Counted from the first letter of the stretch, positions 1 through 9,723 are shown. The stretch is 64,000 nucleotides of DNA from Rhodobacteraceae bacterium UBA6213 (GCA_002421605.1 DISJ01000013.1:1-64000); one strand, 5' to 3'. Notes: a model not told the origin generated them from the sequence alone. Program-made: numbers and translations.

Positions 1-14
1 AAAGCGTTCTCCCG

Positions 15-36
15 ATCCGGCGGCGGCCGGATTTTT
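15..36 (+). terminator. Probable intrinsic terminator of an upstream gene
   Basis: A perfect 7-bp stem (ATCCGGC at 15-21, GCCGGAT at 26-32) with a 4-nt loop is followed by a run of T to position 36. This is the classic Rho-independent form. It would end a + strand gene lying to the left of the window. Confidence 0.6.
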
Positions 37-369
37 CCGTTGTTTTCGAGGGTTATGCGGGAGGGGCTGAGCACCGGCCGCGGGGCCAGGTAGCCAGGAA
101 GCATTCTCTCTGGGTCGATATTCTCTGAACCTGTTAACCGCGGCCATTCCGGTTATCAGCTTTAAGGCGTTGGTTATGCTGTATTTTTGGATCATAGCAT
201 CTCGGCGATTTCGCAAGTTTGTCCGGATGCCGGACGGAACCGAGATCGAACAATTGAGCTGCGATGGTCGTGAATCCACTCTGGTTTCCAATTGATACCG
301 CTGCATCCGTTCGTGCTTTGTGCTGAGTCAACCTCGTGCTAGGATATTGAAAAAGCATGAGGCGAGCAG
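37..369. other. Noncoding stretch, nothing recognised
   Basis: I see no convincing gene here. A 74-codon reading frame on the - strand (134-358) has no recognisable protein features and no good ribosome binding site. The stretch must hold the promoter for the DUF5131 gene starting at 370. It could also hold an island boundary, but I found no repeat that proves one. Confidence 0.4.
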
Positions 370-1137
370 TTGGCCCAGAAGTCAGACATTGAGTGGACGG
401 ACGCGACGTGGAACCCAGTCACCGGTTGCACCAAAGTTGGTCCGGGATGCGACAACTGCTACGCGGAGCGTTTCGCGGAGCGCTGGCGTGGCATTGCAGG
501 GCATCCGTACGAACAAGGTTTCGATCTGACACTGTGGCCGTCAAGGCTTCGACAGCCAGCGCTTTGGAAAAAGCCGCGCATGATCTTCGTGAACTCGATG
601 AGCGACCTATTCCATAAGGAAATCGACCGCACATTCATCGACCAGGTATTCGACGCCATGGAGCGCGCGGACTGGCATGTCTATCAGGTTCTGACCAAGC
701 GCAGTTCGCTCATGCGCAACTACGTTCGGAAGCGGTATGACGGCAGGCCAGTCCCGCGCCACATCTGGTTGGGAGTCTCGGTCGAGGACGCTGCACACAC
801 GAGCCGCATTGGGCATCTGAAGCAGATCAACTCCGACGCACGCTTCATCTCGTTCGAACCGCTGCTCGGGCCGATCGGTCAAGTCAATCTGCGGGGTATC
901 GCGTGGGCCATCGTTGGGGGTGAGAGCGGACCTCGGGCGCGACCAATGGATGAAGGTTGGGCCCGCGAGCTTCGTGACATCTGCGACCGTGACGATGTGG
1001 CGTTCTTTTTCAAACAGTGGGGCGGCGCACGGCCGAAGTCGGGCGGACGCCTGCTAGATGGCGAAGAGTGGAATGGCTTTCCCTGGCAGATCGTGCCCGA
1101 ACCCATCATTCGCGCTTTGCAGCCAATGAGTGCTTGA
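370..1137 (+). CDS. DUF5131 family three-Cys-motif protein (phage Gp37/Gp68-like)
   Basis: A 255-aa protein whose N-terminus carries the family's three-cysteine signature: Cys20, Cys27 and Cys30 (C-x6-C-x2-C), a probable metal or Fe-S site. Later landmarks such as WLGVSVED and GGESGPRARP are typical of the DUF5131 (Gp37/Gp68) family found in phages and islands. Its biochemical role is not established. The start is a TTG at 370, chosen because the conserved MAQKSDIEWTDATWNP opening begins there. The stop overlaps the ATG of tcmP by one base (TGATG), so the two are translationally coupled, as known for this family and its TcmP partner. Confidence 0.85.
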   Translation: MAQKSDIEWTDATWNPVTGCTKVGPGCDNCYAERFAERWRGIAGHPYEQGFDLTLWPSRLRQPALWKKPRMIFVNSMSDLFHKEIDRTFIDQVFDAMERADWHVYQVLTKRSSLMRNYVRKRYDGRPVPRHIWLGVSVEDAAHTSRIGHLKQINSDARFISFEPLLGPIGQVNLRGIAWAIVGGESGPRARPMDEGWARELRDICDRDDVAFFFKQWGGARPKSGGRLLDGEEWNGFPWQIVPEPIIRALQPMSA

Positions 1138-2288
1138 TGCCGCCTCGGATCGAAAACTATCAGGGGCGTGAACAATCATTCATCAAGCACCTGTTTCTCA
1201 ACAAGTATCTTGAATCCGCTGCCTACAAACTCTTCCAAGGCAGGTCGCCAGTGTTCAATTTTGTGGATGCGTTCGCGGGGCCTTGGCGCGTTTCGGACAC
1301 CAACAAGTATTCTGACGCTTCGTTCTCACAAGCCATCGAAACGCTGGAGTCGGTGCGCCGGGCATTGATCGATATGGGGCGCCCCGGGCTCAAGGTTCGT
1401 TTCCGGTTTTGCGAACGCAATCCGGCTTCGGTCGCCAAGCTGCAGCAATTTGCGGCCCAGAAACCTGAGTTCGACATCCAGGTGTTCTCGGGGGCATTCG
1501 AGGACAATCTCGATGGCATCCGCGCTGCGTGTCGGGACGGCTTCACCTTCACGTTCATCGACCCAACTGGGTGGAATGTTGAATCGAGCAGGGTCTTTGA
1601 TTTTCTCCGAAATCTGAACGGCGAGTTCCTGTTCAACTTCATGGCAGAAGAAGTAAACCGGCATGCCGGTTGGGATGGCGTCGCGAAATCCGTGGGTCGG
1701 TTTCTGGCGGACCCCGCCTGGAAAGCTGCGTTCGAGGCGATGCCCGAGGGTTCCAACGAAACGAAAATCCTGCAGCTTCTGAAAGCCAAGATGAAGGAAG
1801 CGCGGGTCGCGACCTATCTGACGGACATGGCCATCCGAAAGCCGCGCGAGGATCGGATCAAGATGCGGTTGATCCTCGGCACGCACAGTGGATTTGGAGT
1901 GGAGGTCTTCCGGACAGTTCAGGAAAAGGTGGAAAAAGAGGCGGTCCGCACGCGCAACGCCATCCAAACTGAGGAGAGTGGGCAGTCGCAGCTCTTCCCG
2001 GAGGACCAGATCATCGCTTTTGAGACCGATCGCGACGGGGTCGGCTGCTCGGCCCACATCGGCTGGGCCACCGAAATTTTGCTCAGCACGGTGTCAAAGA
2101 GACCGGGCATCGCGTTCAGCACGATCGCCAGCGAAGTGATGGAGCAAGTTCCTGTGCGGACAACCCATCTGAATAAGATCACTATGGCAAACCGGAAGGC
2201 CGGATTGCTGCGTTTCGATTTGCCCAACGGGAAAAGGACACCGAGCCCCGAGACAAAACTTCGGGCCAGTGAGCCTCAAGGTGACTGA
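1137..2288 (+). CDS. tcmP: Three-Cys-motif partner protein TcmP
   Basis: A 383-aa protein matching the TcmP family, which by definition sits next to a three-Cys DUF5131 protein. The N-terminal part has the typical FNFVDAFAGPW segment (about residues 40-55) and a later FTFIDPTGW segment (about 140), resembling a nucleotide- or SAM-binding Rossmann-type fold. A methyltransferase-like role is inference only. The frame is open upstream to 1017, but ATG 1137 is preferred because the family consensus begins there and it overlaps the DUF5131 stop. It converges on hsdS with 12 bp between the stops. Confidence 0.85.
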   Translation: MPPRIENYQGREQSFIKHLFLNKYLESAAYKLFQGRSPVFNFVDAFAGPWRVSDTNKYSDASFSQAIETLESVRRALIDMGRPGLKVRFRFCERNPASVAKLQQFAAQKPEFDIQVFSGAFEDNLDGIRAACRDGFTFTFIDPTGWNVESSRVFDFLRNLNGEFLFNFMAEEVNRHAGWDGVAKSVGRFLADPAWKAAFEAMPEGSNETKILQLLKAKMKEARVATYLTDMAIRKPREDRIKMRLILGTHSGFGVEVFRTVQEKVEKEAVRTRNAIQTEESGQSQLFPEDQIIAFETDRDGVGCSAHIGWATEILLSTVSKRPGIAFSTIASEVMEQVPVRTTHLNKITMANRKAGLLRFDLPNGKRTPSPETKLRASEPQGD

Positions 2289-2300
2289 GTGCTGCCGTCT

Positions 2301-3452
2301 CTAAGCCGCTGTCGACCGGCCGTTGAAGATCTCATGCAACATGGCGGGGATCAGGTCTTCGACCTCTTGCGCAGTGCTGGCGCGGATGGCGCGGGCCTCG
2401 CGAGCCTTGGTCTGGAGGCGGTCGAACCAATGCTGGCGTTCGATTGAAGGAATGGGCACATTTAGCGGTTCGAGCTTTTTCAGACCGAGAGTTCGGTTTC
2501 GCCCCGCTCCACCGGGCGACGCTTTACCAAGCTTTTCCAAGCCTTCGCGTGTTGAAAAGTAGAACCGCAAGAACTCAACGGTCGCCGTATCGGCGGCGGG
2601 CACACATGACAGGAAGCGGTGCGATCCCACACGGCCGTCGTCTTTCGGCTGGGCGACGGCAACAGCACCTTCCCAAGCGAAGACGATGTTGAACAAGAGA
2701 TCGCCGGCATTGATGCGGAACAGCTTTTTGTTTCCGACTTCTGCGCCTGGCAACTCAGGTTTGTGGAACGTGCCTTTTCCAAATGAACGGACGCCGAGTT
2801 CGGGATAGGTGCCATCAAGATCGATCTCGACCGGGCGGCGCACCAGGGGGGCGACTTCGGACATGGGGCGCAAGGGGGCACCGTCGATGGCGCGCTGGAA
2901 GGCTTTCAGCAGCAGCGCCTGCGTTTCGCGTTCGGCGGCGTCAATGGCGCGACGGCGTTCCTCCACGAGGGCGGCGACTCTATCGAGCCGCTGGACGACG
3001 CGGCGCTGTTCGTCGAGGGAAGGAAGGGGAATTGTATATCCGAGGACATTGGAAGGACGTATCGCCGCATAGTTGGTTGAACCGCGTGCCTTGACCTGTT
3101 CGAGAAAGGTCGGCGTGCGTGAATACCAGTCCAAGAAGCCGCGCAAAAGGCGATCCTCGTCAATCTCAAAAAGAAAATAGTGGCTGCTGACGATGGCTCC
3201 TTTTAGTTCTTCGGGTACTATCCCGTAGCCGCCCAATTTTGCATCGATTTCAGCCACCAAGAATTCGCCAGTCCGGCAGACCTGTTGCTTCGGCGTCTTA
3301 ATTTCTGATCCCGACACCCGGTCACGCAGGACGATGCCGCGGGAAGATGTCTGGACTCGGCAGCGGGAGTAAACTTCGCCGGGGCTTATCTCAACGAACT
3401 CTTTTCGATGCGAAATGACTTCGCGAAGTTCAACATTGGGCCAGTCCATCAT
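2301..3452 (-). CDS. hsdS: Type I restriction-modification specificity subunit
   Basis: A 383-aa HsdS with two target-recognition domains, each ending in a conserved helical spacer: residues about 140-190 (IPLPSLDEQRRVVQRLDRVAAL) and about 330-375 (VPIPSIERQHWFDRLQ). HsdS sets the DNA sequence recognised by the HsdM/HsdR complex. Its ATG lies inside the hsdM stop (ATGATGA, 4-bp overlap), so it is coupled to hsdM. The length is usual for the family and I see no truncation. The recognition sequence cannot be read from the protein by eye. Confidence 0.93.
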   Translation of the reverse strand: MMDWPNVELREVISHRKEFVEISPGEVYSRCRVQTSSRGIVLRDRVSGSEIKTPKQQVCRTGEFLVAEIDAKLGGYGIVPEELKGAIVSSHYFLFEIDEDRLLRGFLDWYSRTPTFLEQVKARGSTNYAAIRPSNVLGYTIPLPSLDEQRRVVQRLDRVAALVEERRRAIDAAERETQALLLKAFQRAIDGAPLRPMSEVAPLVRRPVEIDLDGTYPELGVRSFGKGTFHKPELPGAEVGNKKLFRINAGDLLFNIVFAWEGAVAVAQPKDDGRVGSHRFLSCVPAADTATVEFLRFYFSTREGLEKLGKASPGGAGRNRTLGLKKLEPLNVPIPSIERQHWFDRLQTKAREARAIRASTAQEVEDLIPAMLHEIFNGRSTAA

Positions 3453-5014
3453 ACGCGCTCCGCCAGCGCGGCCTTGATCTCGTCCATGATGCCGAGGATC
3501 CGCTGTTCCTGCGCGATGATCTCGTCCACGATCTCTGTCGGCGCACGATGGTCGGCGACCTCGCCTGAATGTGGATTTTTGATGTCGAGGTTGCAGGCCG
3601 TGACGCGATCCTGCGCATCACGCTTGATCAGGTCAGCGGCGGAAACCTTCCAGGCGCGCTCGTTTTTCTCGCGATTGTTCCACCAGTCGAGGCAACCCGC
3701 GAATTCTTCATAGGCCATCGGCGCTGTCTTCGAGTATTTCTTGCGGCCCTCGGGCAGCGGCAACTCGTAGTACCAAATGTCCTTCGTCGGTCCGCTGGTG
3801 TCGAAGAAGATCAGATTTGCCGGGATGTCTGTATAGGGCGCGAACACCCCTTCGCGTAGCCGGACAACGGTGTGCAGGTTAAACTTTTCCAGCAGGTCGG
3901 CCTTGATGCGCGCCGATATCCCGTCACCGAACAGCGTTCCATGCGGTACGACGACCGCAGCACGCCCGCGCCCGGCACGCTTCAGCCGCCGCATGATAAG
4001 CTGAAGAAACAGCAGCGCCGTCTCGGCGGTGCGCCGATCTTCGGGGAAGTTGTTGAGGGTTCCCGCTTCTTCTTCGCCGCCGAAGGGCGGGTTGGTCAGG
4101 ATGACATTGACCCGTTGATCCTCGCCGATCTCTGCCAGCCGGAAGCGCAAGGAGTTGCCGGGGTCAATACGCGGGGCATGCAGGCCATGCAGCAGGAGAT
4201 TCAGCTGCGAAAGCAGGAACGGCAGCGACTTGGCCTCGCCACCCTGAACGCTTTCGTCCTGAAGCACGCGACGCTTTTCCACTGTGTCGGCTTGGCGTTC
4301 GAGGTGCAGATAGGCTTCCGTCAGAAAGCCGCCTGTGCCGCAGGCTGGATCGAGGATGGTCTCGCCGAGTTTGGGATCCGTCACCTCTACCATGAAGCGC
4401 ACGACCGGCCGGGGCGTGTAGAACTCGCCCGAGTCCCCTGCTGCGTCGCGCATCTCGCGCAGCAGCGTCTCGTAAAGGCGGCCGAGCGTGTGGACCTCTT
4501 CGGACGAGTCAAAGTGGATGCCGTCGATCAGGTTCACCACGTCGCGCAACAGGTAGCCGCTCTCCATCCGGTTGGCAAAACCTTGGAAGACGGTGGCGAT
4601 CACGTCGCGCCGCTCGCGGCGGCCGTTGTCGCCGCGCAAGGCACGGAGATAGGCGAACAGACCCGGGCCACGGGTGCCGTCCGGCAGTTCGGTCATTTCG
4701 GCAACGAGGAATGACAGCAGATCGGGGCCGGTGATACCGTCGGCATCCGCCGCCCAATCACGCCAGCGATACGGGGTCTCGATGATCGAACGATAGTCTT
4801 TGCCCGCCAGTTCCGCACGCCCTTCCTCGATCCGTTCCATGTCGTCGAGGAACTTCAGGAACATGATCCAGGTGAGCATTGGCAGGCGGTCGAGATCGCC
4901 GTTCAGCCCCTTGTCCTTGCGCATGATCTTGCGCGCGGACTTGATGATGCTGTCGAGACGCTGGGCAGTGGTCAGTTGCTTCGGCGCTGCCTTCTTGCGG
5001 GCGGTTGTGGCCAA
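3449..5014 (-). CDS. hsdM: Type I restriction-modification DNA methyltransferase subunit
   Basis: A 521-aa N6-adenine methyltransferase. The SAM-binding motif DPACGTGGFL lies near residue 222 and the catalytic NPPFGG motif near residue 307. An HsdM N-terminal helical domain covers about residues 15-150. It methylates host sites and forms the modification core with HsdS. The start is a TTG at 5014, supported by a strong AAGGAG seven bases upstream. The gene follows hsdR by 17 bp and overlaps hsdS by 4 bp, giving one operon hsdR-hsdM-hsdS. Confidence 0.94.
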   Translation of the reverse strand: MATTARKKAAPKQLTTAQRLDSIIKSARKIMRKDKGLNGDLDRLPMLTWIMFLKFLDDMERIEEGRAELAGKDYRSIIETPYRWRDWAADADGITGPDLLSFLVAEMTELPDGTRGPGLFAYLRALRGDNGRRERRDVIATVFQGFANRMESGYLLRDVVNLIDGIHFDSSEEVHTLGRLYETLLREMRDAAGDSGEFYTPRPVVRFMVEVTDPKLGETILDPACGTGGFLTEAYLHLERQADTVEKRRVLQDESVQGGEAKSLPFLLSQLNLLLHGLHAPRIDPGNSLRFRLAEIGEDQRVNVILTNPPFGGEEEAGTLNNFPEDRRTAETALLFLQLIMRRLKRAGRGRAAVVVPHGTLFGDGISARIKADLLEKFNLHTVVRLREGVFAPYTDIPANLIFFDTSGPTKDIWYYELPLPEGRKKYSKTAPMAYEEFAGCLDWWNNREKNERAWKVSAADLIKRDAQDRVTACNLDIKNPHSGEVADHRAPTEIVDEIIAQEQRILGIMDEIKAALAERV

Positions 5015-5031
5015 TGTGGCACTCCTTCAAT

Positions 5032-7401
5032 TCAAGCGGTGTAGAGCAAACGCTGCAGCTCGTTGACGGCGCTGCGCAGCTCCTTGCCCCCGCCAAAGCG
5101 GGCGGCAATTTCAATTACATTACCCCATTCGTTGAACGGAGGGATTTCGAGAAAGTCTGGCAGTTTGAACTGAGCACTGCCGTGTTCGGCATATTTCTCG
5201 AGCACGGCATCCAGAACTTCGCGGGCGTCGGGCCCGAAGCGGGCCAGAAAATCGTCCTGTTCCCGCAGCAGGCGGTCCGCGCGCTCACGGCGGGTGCGCA
5301 ACGGCGCGTTGTAGGCAAGATGGCAAAGAAGGTCGAACGGGTCGGCCTCCGGCTTTCCGACCGCGTCGGCGAGGGTGTCGAGCTCGATACCTTTCTCCTC
5401 CAGCCGCTCCACGATCTCGGCCCGGCGCTCGGGGTCAAGCCAGTCGGTCCGCAGTTCCGAGGCATTGGGATAGAGCGTGCGGACCTTGTCGCCCGTATAG
5501 TCGGTGAGTTGGCGGCAGGCGAGCTGCCGTCCATCGGAATCGAGATCGTAAACGAGGTGTCGGACAATCGAAACCTCACCGCCATCGACATAGAATTTGC
5601 GAGGGCCAGCCTCTGGCTCGTCATCGAGATCGACCGGCCCATCCGGAATATCGGGGAAATCGTCGGGATCCAGCGCCGTCTCCTCGATCTCGCGCTCTTC
5701 AACGACATCACCATCTGCGTTGATTACCGCCTCGTCTTCGCGGACGGGATCGCCGTCGAAGGCTGGGTCAGCGAACATTCGTGTTGCAGTGCCGGTGTAG
5801 TCGATGATGTTGAATGCGAGCTTCCCATAGTCAGCTCTGAGGCGCGTACCGCGTCCTATGATCTGCTTGAACTCCGGCATGGAGCCCACGACCCTGGCAA
5901 GCACGACGTTCTTGCAAGTCGGGGCGTCGACGCCGGTGGTCAATAGCTGCGACGTGGTAAGGATGACAGGCGTCTGAGTTTCGACATCCTGGAACTTGGC
6001 CCGGTGCGCGCTGCCAACATCACCCTCGTCGGACGTCACGCGACAAACGTAGTCAGAGTGATCCTTAACCAGATCGGTGTTTAGGGCTGAGAGCGCCTGG
6101 CGCATTTCGAGCGCGTGTTCCTGGTCGACGCAGAAGACGATGGTCTTAGCGAAGCGATCGGTTTTCGCCATGAAGCCCGCTAGGTGTTTCGCAATGGCCT
6201 GCGTCCTTGCACGAAGCGCCACGACCCGCTCGAAGTCTCGCGTGGAATATTCGGTGTCAGGGATTTCGCGTCCGTAGCGGTCGAGTTCGCCCCGCGTCGG
6301 GCGCCATCCAGCAGCGTCGTAGTCCGAGATGACACGGTGAACGCGGTACGGGGCGAGGAAGCCGTCGGCGATGCCTTGCGCGAGGCTGTATTCATAAAGC
6401 GGATCGCCGAAGTAGTTGTAGGTGTCGAGGTTTTCCTCGCGCCGCGGGGTCGCCGTCATGCCGATCTGGGTTGCTGGTGCGAACCATTCGAGGATCTCGC
6501 GCCAATTGCTGTCGTCACGCGCGCTGCCCCGGTGGCATTCGTCGATTATTATGAGGTCGAAAAAGTCCCGTGCATATTCGCGATAAAGGCCGGGGCGGTT
6601 CTCGTCACGCGCGATTGACTGGTAGATCGCGAAATACATATCGCGGCTTTTGACAGCGACGCCGCCTGCGATCTTGTGTCGGGCATAGCCGAATGGGCTG
6701 AAGTCCTTCGCCATCGGATCGTCGACCAGCACGTTGCGATCGGCGAGAAACAGGATCTTCGGGTTGCGGTTGACGCCCTTGGAATTCCAACGTGCCGACC
6801 AGAGTTTCCAGCAAATCTGGAAGGCGACAGCGGTCTTGCCCGCCCCCGTGCACAAGGTCAGCAGCGCCCGCTTCCTGCCCTGAAGCGCCGCCTGAACGGC
6901 GCGGTTGACGGCGATCTCCTGATAATAGCGCAGGGGCTTCGTCCGGTCAGGAAACGTGGGCGTCAGCAGCCGTTCCGCCACCTCGTCATCGACGATACCC
7001 TCGGCCCGACGCAGACGCGCCCAGAGATCAGAGGGCAGTGGGAAGTCGCCGATGGTCCGCTCGATGCCGGTTGTATAGTCGAATTCGACGATTTCGTTGC
7101 CATTGGTGGAGTAAGCAAACCGAAGGCCCAGAATTTCGGCATATTCCTTGGCTTGCTGAAGACCCTCCGCCGCATGGCTGTAACGGGATTTGGCCTCCAC
7201 GACCGCGATCGGGAAGTCCGGATTGAATCGGAGCAGGTAGTCGGAGCGTTTCTGCTTTCCACGACGCGCCTTGCCACCAATGAATACGACCCGGCCGTCA
7301 GTGAAGCTCTTTTGCTCGTTTATGGCGTGCGGCCGATCATCCCAGCCTGCTGCCTGCAGTTTGGGGACGACGAACTTCCTGCAGGTATCGGCCTCATTCA
7401 T
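5032..7401 (-). CDS. hsdR: Type I restriction enzyme R subunit (EcoAI-like)
   Basis: A 789-aa motor-nuclease subunit. The N-terminal HSDR_N nuclease domain (residues 1-110) shows the PD-(D/E)xK elements around DYLLRF and VVEAKS. The SF2 ATPase follows, with Walker A (CTGAGKTA, about 185), a DECHRG box (about 282), MTATP (about 315), and helicase C-terminal motifs around IIGRGTRLR (about 510). The C-terminal region probably contacts HsdM. The length fits the compact EcoAI (type IB) class. It is the first gene of the hsd operon, so the promoter should lie in 7402-7559, a 158-bp gap in which I see no other gene. Confidence 0.93.
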   Translation of the reverse strand: MNEADTCRKFVVPKLQAAGWDDRPHAINEQKSFTDGRVVFIGGKARRGKQKRSDYLLRFNPDFPIAVVEAKSRYSHAAEGLQQAKEYAEILGLRFAYSTNGNEIVEFDYTTGIERTIGDFPLPSDLWARLRRAEGIVDDEVAERLLTPTFPDRTKPLRYYQEIAVNRAVQAALQGRKRALLTLCTGAGKTAVAFQICWKLWSARWNSKGVNRNPKILFLADRNVLVDDPMAKDFSPFGYARHKIAGGVAVKSRDMYFAIYQSIARDENRPGLYREYARDFFDLIIIDECHRGSARDDSNWREILEWFAPATQIGMTATPRREENLDTYNYFGDPLYEYSLAQGIADGFLAPYRVHRVISDYDAAGWRPTRGELDRYGREIPDTEYSTRDFERVVALRARTQAIAKHLAGFMAKTDRFAKTIVFCVDQEHALEMRQALSALNTDLVKDHSDYVCRVTSDEGDVGSAHRAKFQDVETQTPVILTTSQLLTTGVDAPTCKNVVLARVVGSMPEFKQIIGRGTRLRADYGKLAFNIIDYTGTATRMFADPAFDGDPVREDEAVINADGDVVEEREIEETALDPDDFPDIPDGPVDLDDEPEAGPRKFYVDGGEVSIVRHLVYDLDSDGRQLACRQLTDYTGDKVRTLYPNASELRTDWLDPERRAEIVERLEEKGIELDTLADAVGKPEADPFDLLCHLAYNAPLRTRRERADRLLREQDDFLARFGPDAREVLDAVLEKYAEHGSAQFKLPDFLEIPPFNEWGNVIEIAARFGGGKELRSAVNELQRLLYTA

Positions 7402-7559
7402 GCGCTATCTTCTTTTGCCCGGTTTCAACACGCCATCGCAAGGCCAATGGCCTGTCAAAGAAATGGGCTCGGATCACCGCGCAATTCTCTGGTTTTGAAG
7501 CTCTTTCGCCATACTTCGCTTTCTAGAACCTACAACCTGCCCGATCTTTGCCGCAAGCC

Positions 7560-7955
7560 CTATTGCGTCCTGCCGCGCAGCCACACGCGCTGGCCGGCCC
7601 ATTCATCCGGAAGCTGTCCCCGCAGTGATTGGAGCGTCACGCCCCCCGGTTGCCGCCCTTCGAGGATCGCCTCGACGACGTCGGGCGCGAGAAACGCGAG
7701 CCGAAACACCCGCGCTAGATATGGCGCGGCGATTCCTTCGCGCTTGGCAAGATCTGCGATAGTGGCGAACTCGCCGGATTCCAGCATCTTCTTCCACCGG
7801 AACGCCCGTGCCAGTGCCTTGACGAGAGTGTCGTCCGCCTTGCGATAGACGTGTGTATCGTCGGGCAGGATCATCTCCTTCCGCCCCCCGCGCTTCACGA
7901 GGCAGAAGGGAACGTGAACCGTTACAGTTTCCGGGATCGGTCGCACGCGTTTCAT
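7560..7955 (-). CDS. Recombinase-associated helix-turn-helix protein
   Basis: A 131-aa protein with a ParB/KorB-style helix-turn-helix around residues 63-95 (IADLAKREGIAAPYLARVF). It probably binds DNA, perhaps controlling the recombinase or helping it assemble. The start at ATG 7955 overlaps the recombinase stop in an ATGA junction, which makes it the last gene of a coupled four-gene cassette. Proteins of this kind commonly follow large serine recombinases in alphaproteobacterial prophages. The exact function is not established. Confidence 0.75.
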   Translation of the reverse strand: MKRVRPIPETVTVHVPFCLVKRGGRKEMILPDDTHVYRKADDTLVKALARAFRWKKMLESGEFATIADLAKREGIAAPYLARVFRLAFLAPDVVEAILEGRQPGGVTLQSLRGQLPDEWAGQRVWLRGRTQ

Positions 7956-9274
7956 GCTGCATCCCCCACTTCGGCTCTCATTTCGCGCGCCAGCCCGGCA
8001 AGCCCGTCCATTCGCAGGCGCACGTTCAGACCGTCTGTGCCGATGTTGACCCGCTCGACCAGCAGAGACACGATGCGCGCCTGCTCTGCGGGGAACAAAT
8101 CGTCCCACAGCGGGTCGAGCCGCGTGAGCGCGCCCCGCGCCTCTGCCTCAGTGATGTCGCCGTCCTGAGCCCGCACGGCCTTCCAAGTCCCGGCCACGAT
8201 CTCGGGCTGGCGGAACACGGCACGAACCTGGGCGATAACGGCAGCATCGATCTCGCCCGCGGAAACCCTGGCGACCGGGCAGGAACCTGCGCCGTGCTTC
8301 AGAACCGTCTGGCTGACGTAGTAGCGGTACAGCCGCCCGCCCTTGCGGGTGTGGGTCGGTGAGAACGCGGCCCCATCAGGGCCGTACAGCAACCCTCGCA
8401 GCAGTGCGGGCGTGTCGGCGCGCGTCCGTGCGGCACGCTTGCGGGGGCTTTCCGTCAGGATCGCGTGGACCTTGTCCCATGTCTCACGGTCGACGATGGC
8501 GTCATGCTCGCCGGGGTAGCTGGTTCCCTTGTGCACGGCCTCGCCAATGTAGACGTGGTTGTTCAGCATCCGGTAGATGAACTTCTTGTCGATGCGGTGG
8601 CCGCGAGTGGTGGTCACGCCGCGCGCGGCCAGTTCGCGCGCCAGTTCGGTGCCCGAGCCGATCTCGATGAAGCGGTTGAAGACCCAGCGGACACGCGCGG
8701 CATCGGCGGGGTTTTCCACCAGTTTCCGGTCCTTCACCTCGTAGCCCAGCGGTGGCACGCCGCCCATCCACATGCCCTTTCGCCGCGAGGCGGCGATCTT
8801 GTCGCGGATTCGCTCTCCGGTCACCTCGCGTTCGAATTGTGCAAAGCTGAGCAGGATATTCAGGGTCAGCCGACCCATCGATGTCGTGGTATTGAAAGAC
8901 TGGGTGACCGAGACGAACGTCACCCCGTTCCGGTCGAACACCTCGACCAGCTTCGAGAAATCCATCAGCGAGCGGCTCAGCCGGTCAATCTTGTAGACGA
9001 CGACCACATCGACAAGCCCGTCCTCGATGTCGGCCAGGAGCCGCTTCAGACCGGGGCGTTCCAGCGTCCCGCCGGAAACACCACCGTCATCATATTGGTC
9101 GCGCACCAGCACCCAGCCCTCGGATCGCTGGCTGGCGATGTAGGATTCACACGCCTCGCGCTGGGCGTGCAGGCTGTTGAACTCCTGCTCCAGCCCTTCC
9201 TCGGAGGATTTGCGGGTGTAGACGGCGCAGCGGAGTTTGCGGACGGTCTTCGATTTCTCCGGGGGTTTGTTCAT
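7952..9274 (-). CDS. Large serine recombinase (phage integrase type)
   Basis: A 440-aa site-specific recombinase. The N-terminal resolvase domain (about 15-165) opens with AVYTRKSSEEG, which carries the catalytic serine, and contains the VYKIDRLSRSLMDF and ERIRDKIAASR segments. The central recombinase domain (about 175-290) is followed by a zinc-ribbon/coiled region with Cys residues near 310-340 (GAGSCPVARV). It is probably the enzyme that integrates and excises the prophage. The start at ATG 9274 overlaps the DUF2924 stop (ATGA) and its own stop overlaps the next gene the same way. Serine integrases do not need an extended att homology, which may explain why none is visible. Confidence 0.92.
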   Translation of the reverse strand: MNKPPEKSKTVRKLRCAVYTRKSSEEGLEQEFNSLHAQREACESYIASQRSEGWVLVRDQYDDGGVSGGTLERPGLKRLLADIEDGLVDVVVVYKIDRLSRSLMDFSKLVEVFDRNGVTFVSVTQSFNTTTSMGRLTLNILLSFAQFEREVTGERIRDKIAASRRKGMWMGGVPPLGYEVKDRKLVENPADAARVRWVFNRFIEIGSGTELARELAARGVTTTRGHRIDKKFIYRMLNNHVYIGEAVHKGTSYPGEHDAIVDRETWDKVHAILTESPRKRAARTRADTPALLRGLLYGPDGAAFSPTHTRKGGRLYRYYVSQTVLKHGAGSCPVARVSAGEIDAAVIAQVRAVFRQPEIVAGTWKAVRAQDGDITEAEARGALTRLDPLWDDLFPAEQARIVSLLVERVNIGTDGLNVRLRMDGLAGLAREMRAEVGDAA

Positions 9275-9723
9275 GCTGTCCTCCGGTGGTTCTTGAGGCC
9301 GAAGAACACCCAGCCGTTCCAACGAGTGCCGGTAATGGCGCGGGCGATGGCCGACAGCGACTGGTAGGGTCGGCCCTGAAAGTCGAATCCGTCCTGCGTC
9401 ACAGTGACGATATGTTCGACGCCCTGCCAATCGCGGATCAGCCGCGTGCCTGCGATGGGTTTCAGATCAGCGCGAATGCGGCGCGTGGTGATATTGCCGC
9501 CATCAAGCTGTTCGCCCAAGGCTTCCAGCCGCTTCACCGTCTGTGACTTCAGCCCGCCATAAGCCAGTTCCTGGATGCGGTAGGCCAGGCGGGATTCAAG
9601 GTAGCGGCGGTTGAAGGGCGGCGGCTCGGTTTCGAACAGGTCACGCCACTGTGCCTTTAGGTCCAGCGTTGGCGTGGTTTTCAGCGCTGCCAGGCGCGAA
9701 GGGATGGGGTCGTGCGTCGTCAT
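9271..9723 (-). CDS. DUF2924 domain protein
   Basis: A 150-aa DUF2924 protein. Typical segments are WRDLFETEPPPFNRRYLESRLAYRIQ (about 28-52, shown here as landmarks WRDLFE and RLAYRIQ) and the C-terminal DGFDFQGRPYQSLSAIA region (about 110-130), which is probably DNA-binding. DUF2924 genes regularly precede large serine recombinases in alphaproteobacterial prophages. A role as accessory or directionality factor is inference. ATG 9723 is chosen because it overlaps the upstream stop in an ATGA junction. Its own stop overlaps the recombinase start. Confidence 0.85.
   Translation of the reverse strand: MTTHDPIPSRLAALKTTPTLDLKAQWRDLFETEPPPFNRRYLESRLAYRIQELAYGGLKSQTVKRLEALGEQLDGGNITTRRIRADLKPIAGTRLIRDWQGVEHIVTVTQDGFDFQGRPYQSLSAIARAITGTRWNGWVFFGLKNHRRTA

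Noticed and set aside
7402..7559. Search for an att core shared with 52968-53452
   Set aside because: No shared sequence of useful length was found by eye. Serine integrases may use very short cores, so its absence is not informative.
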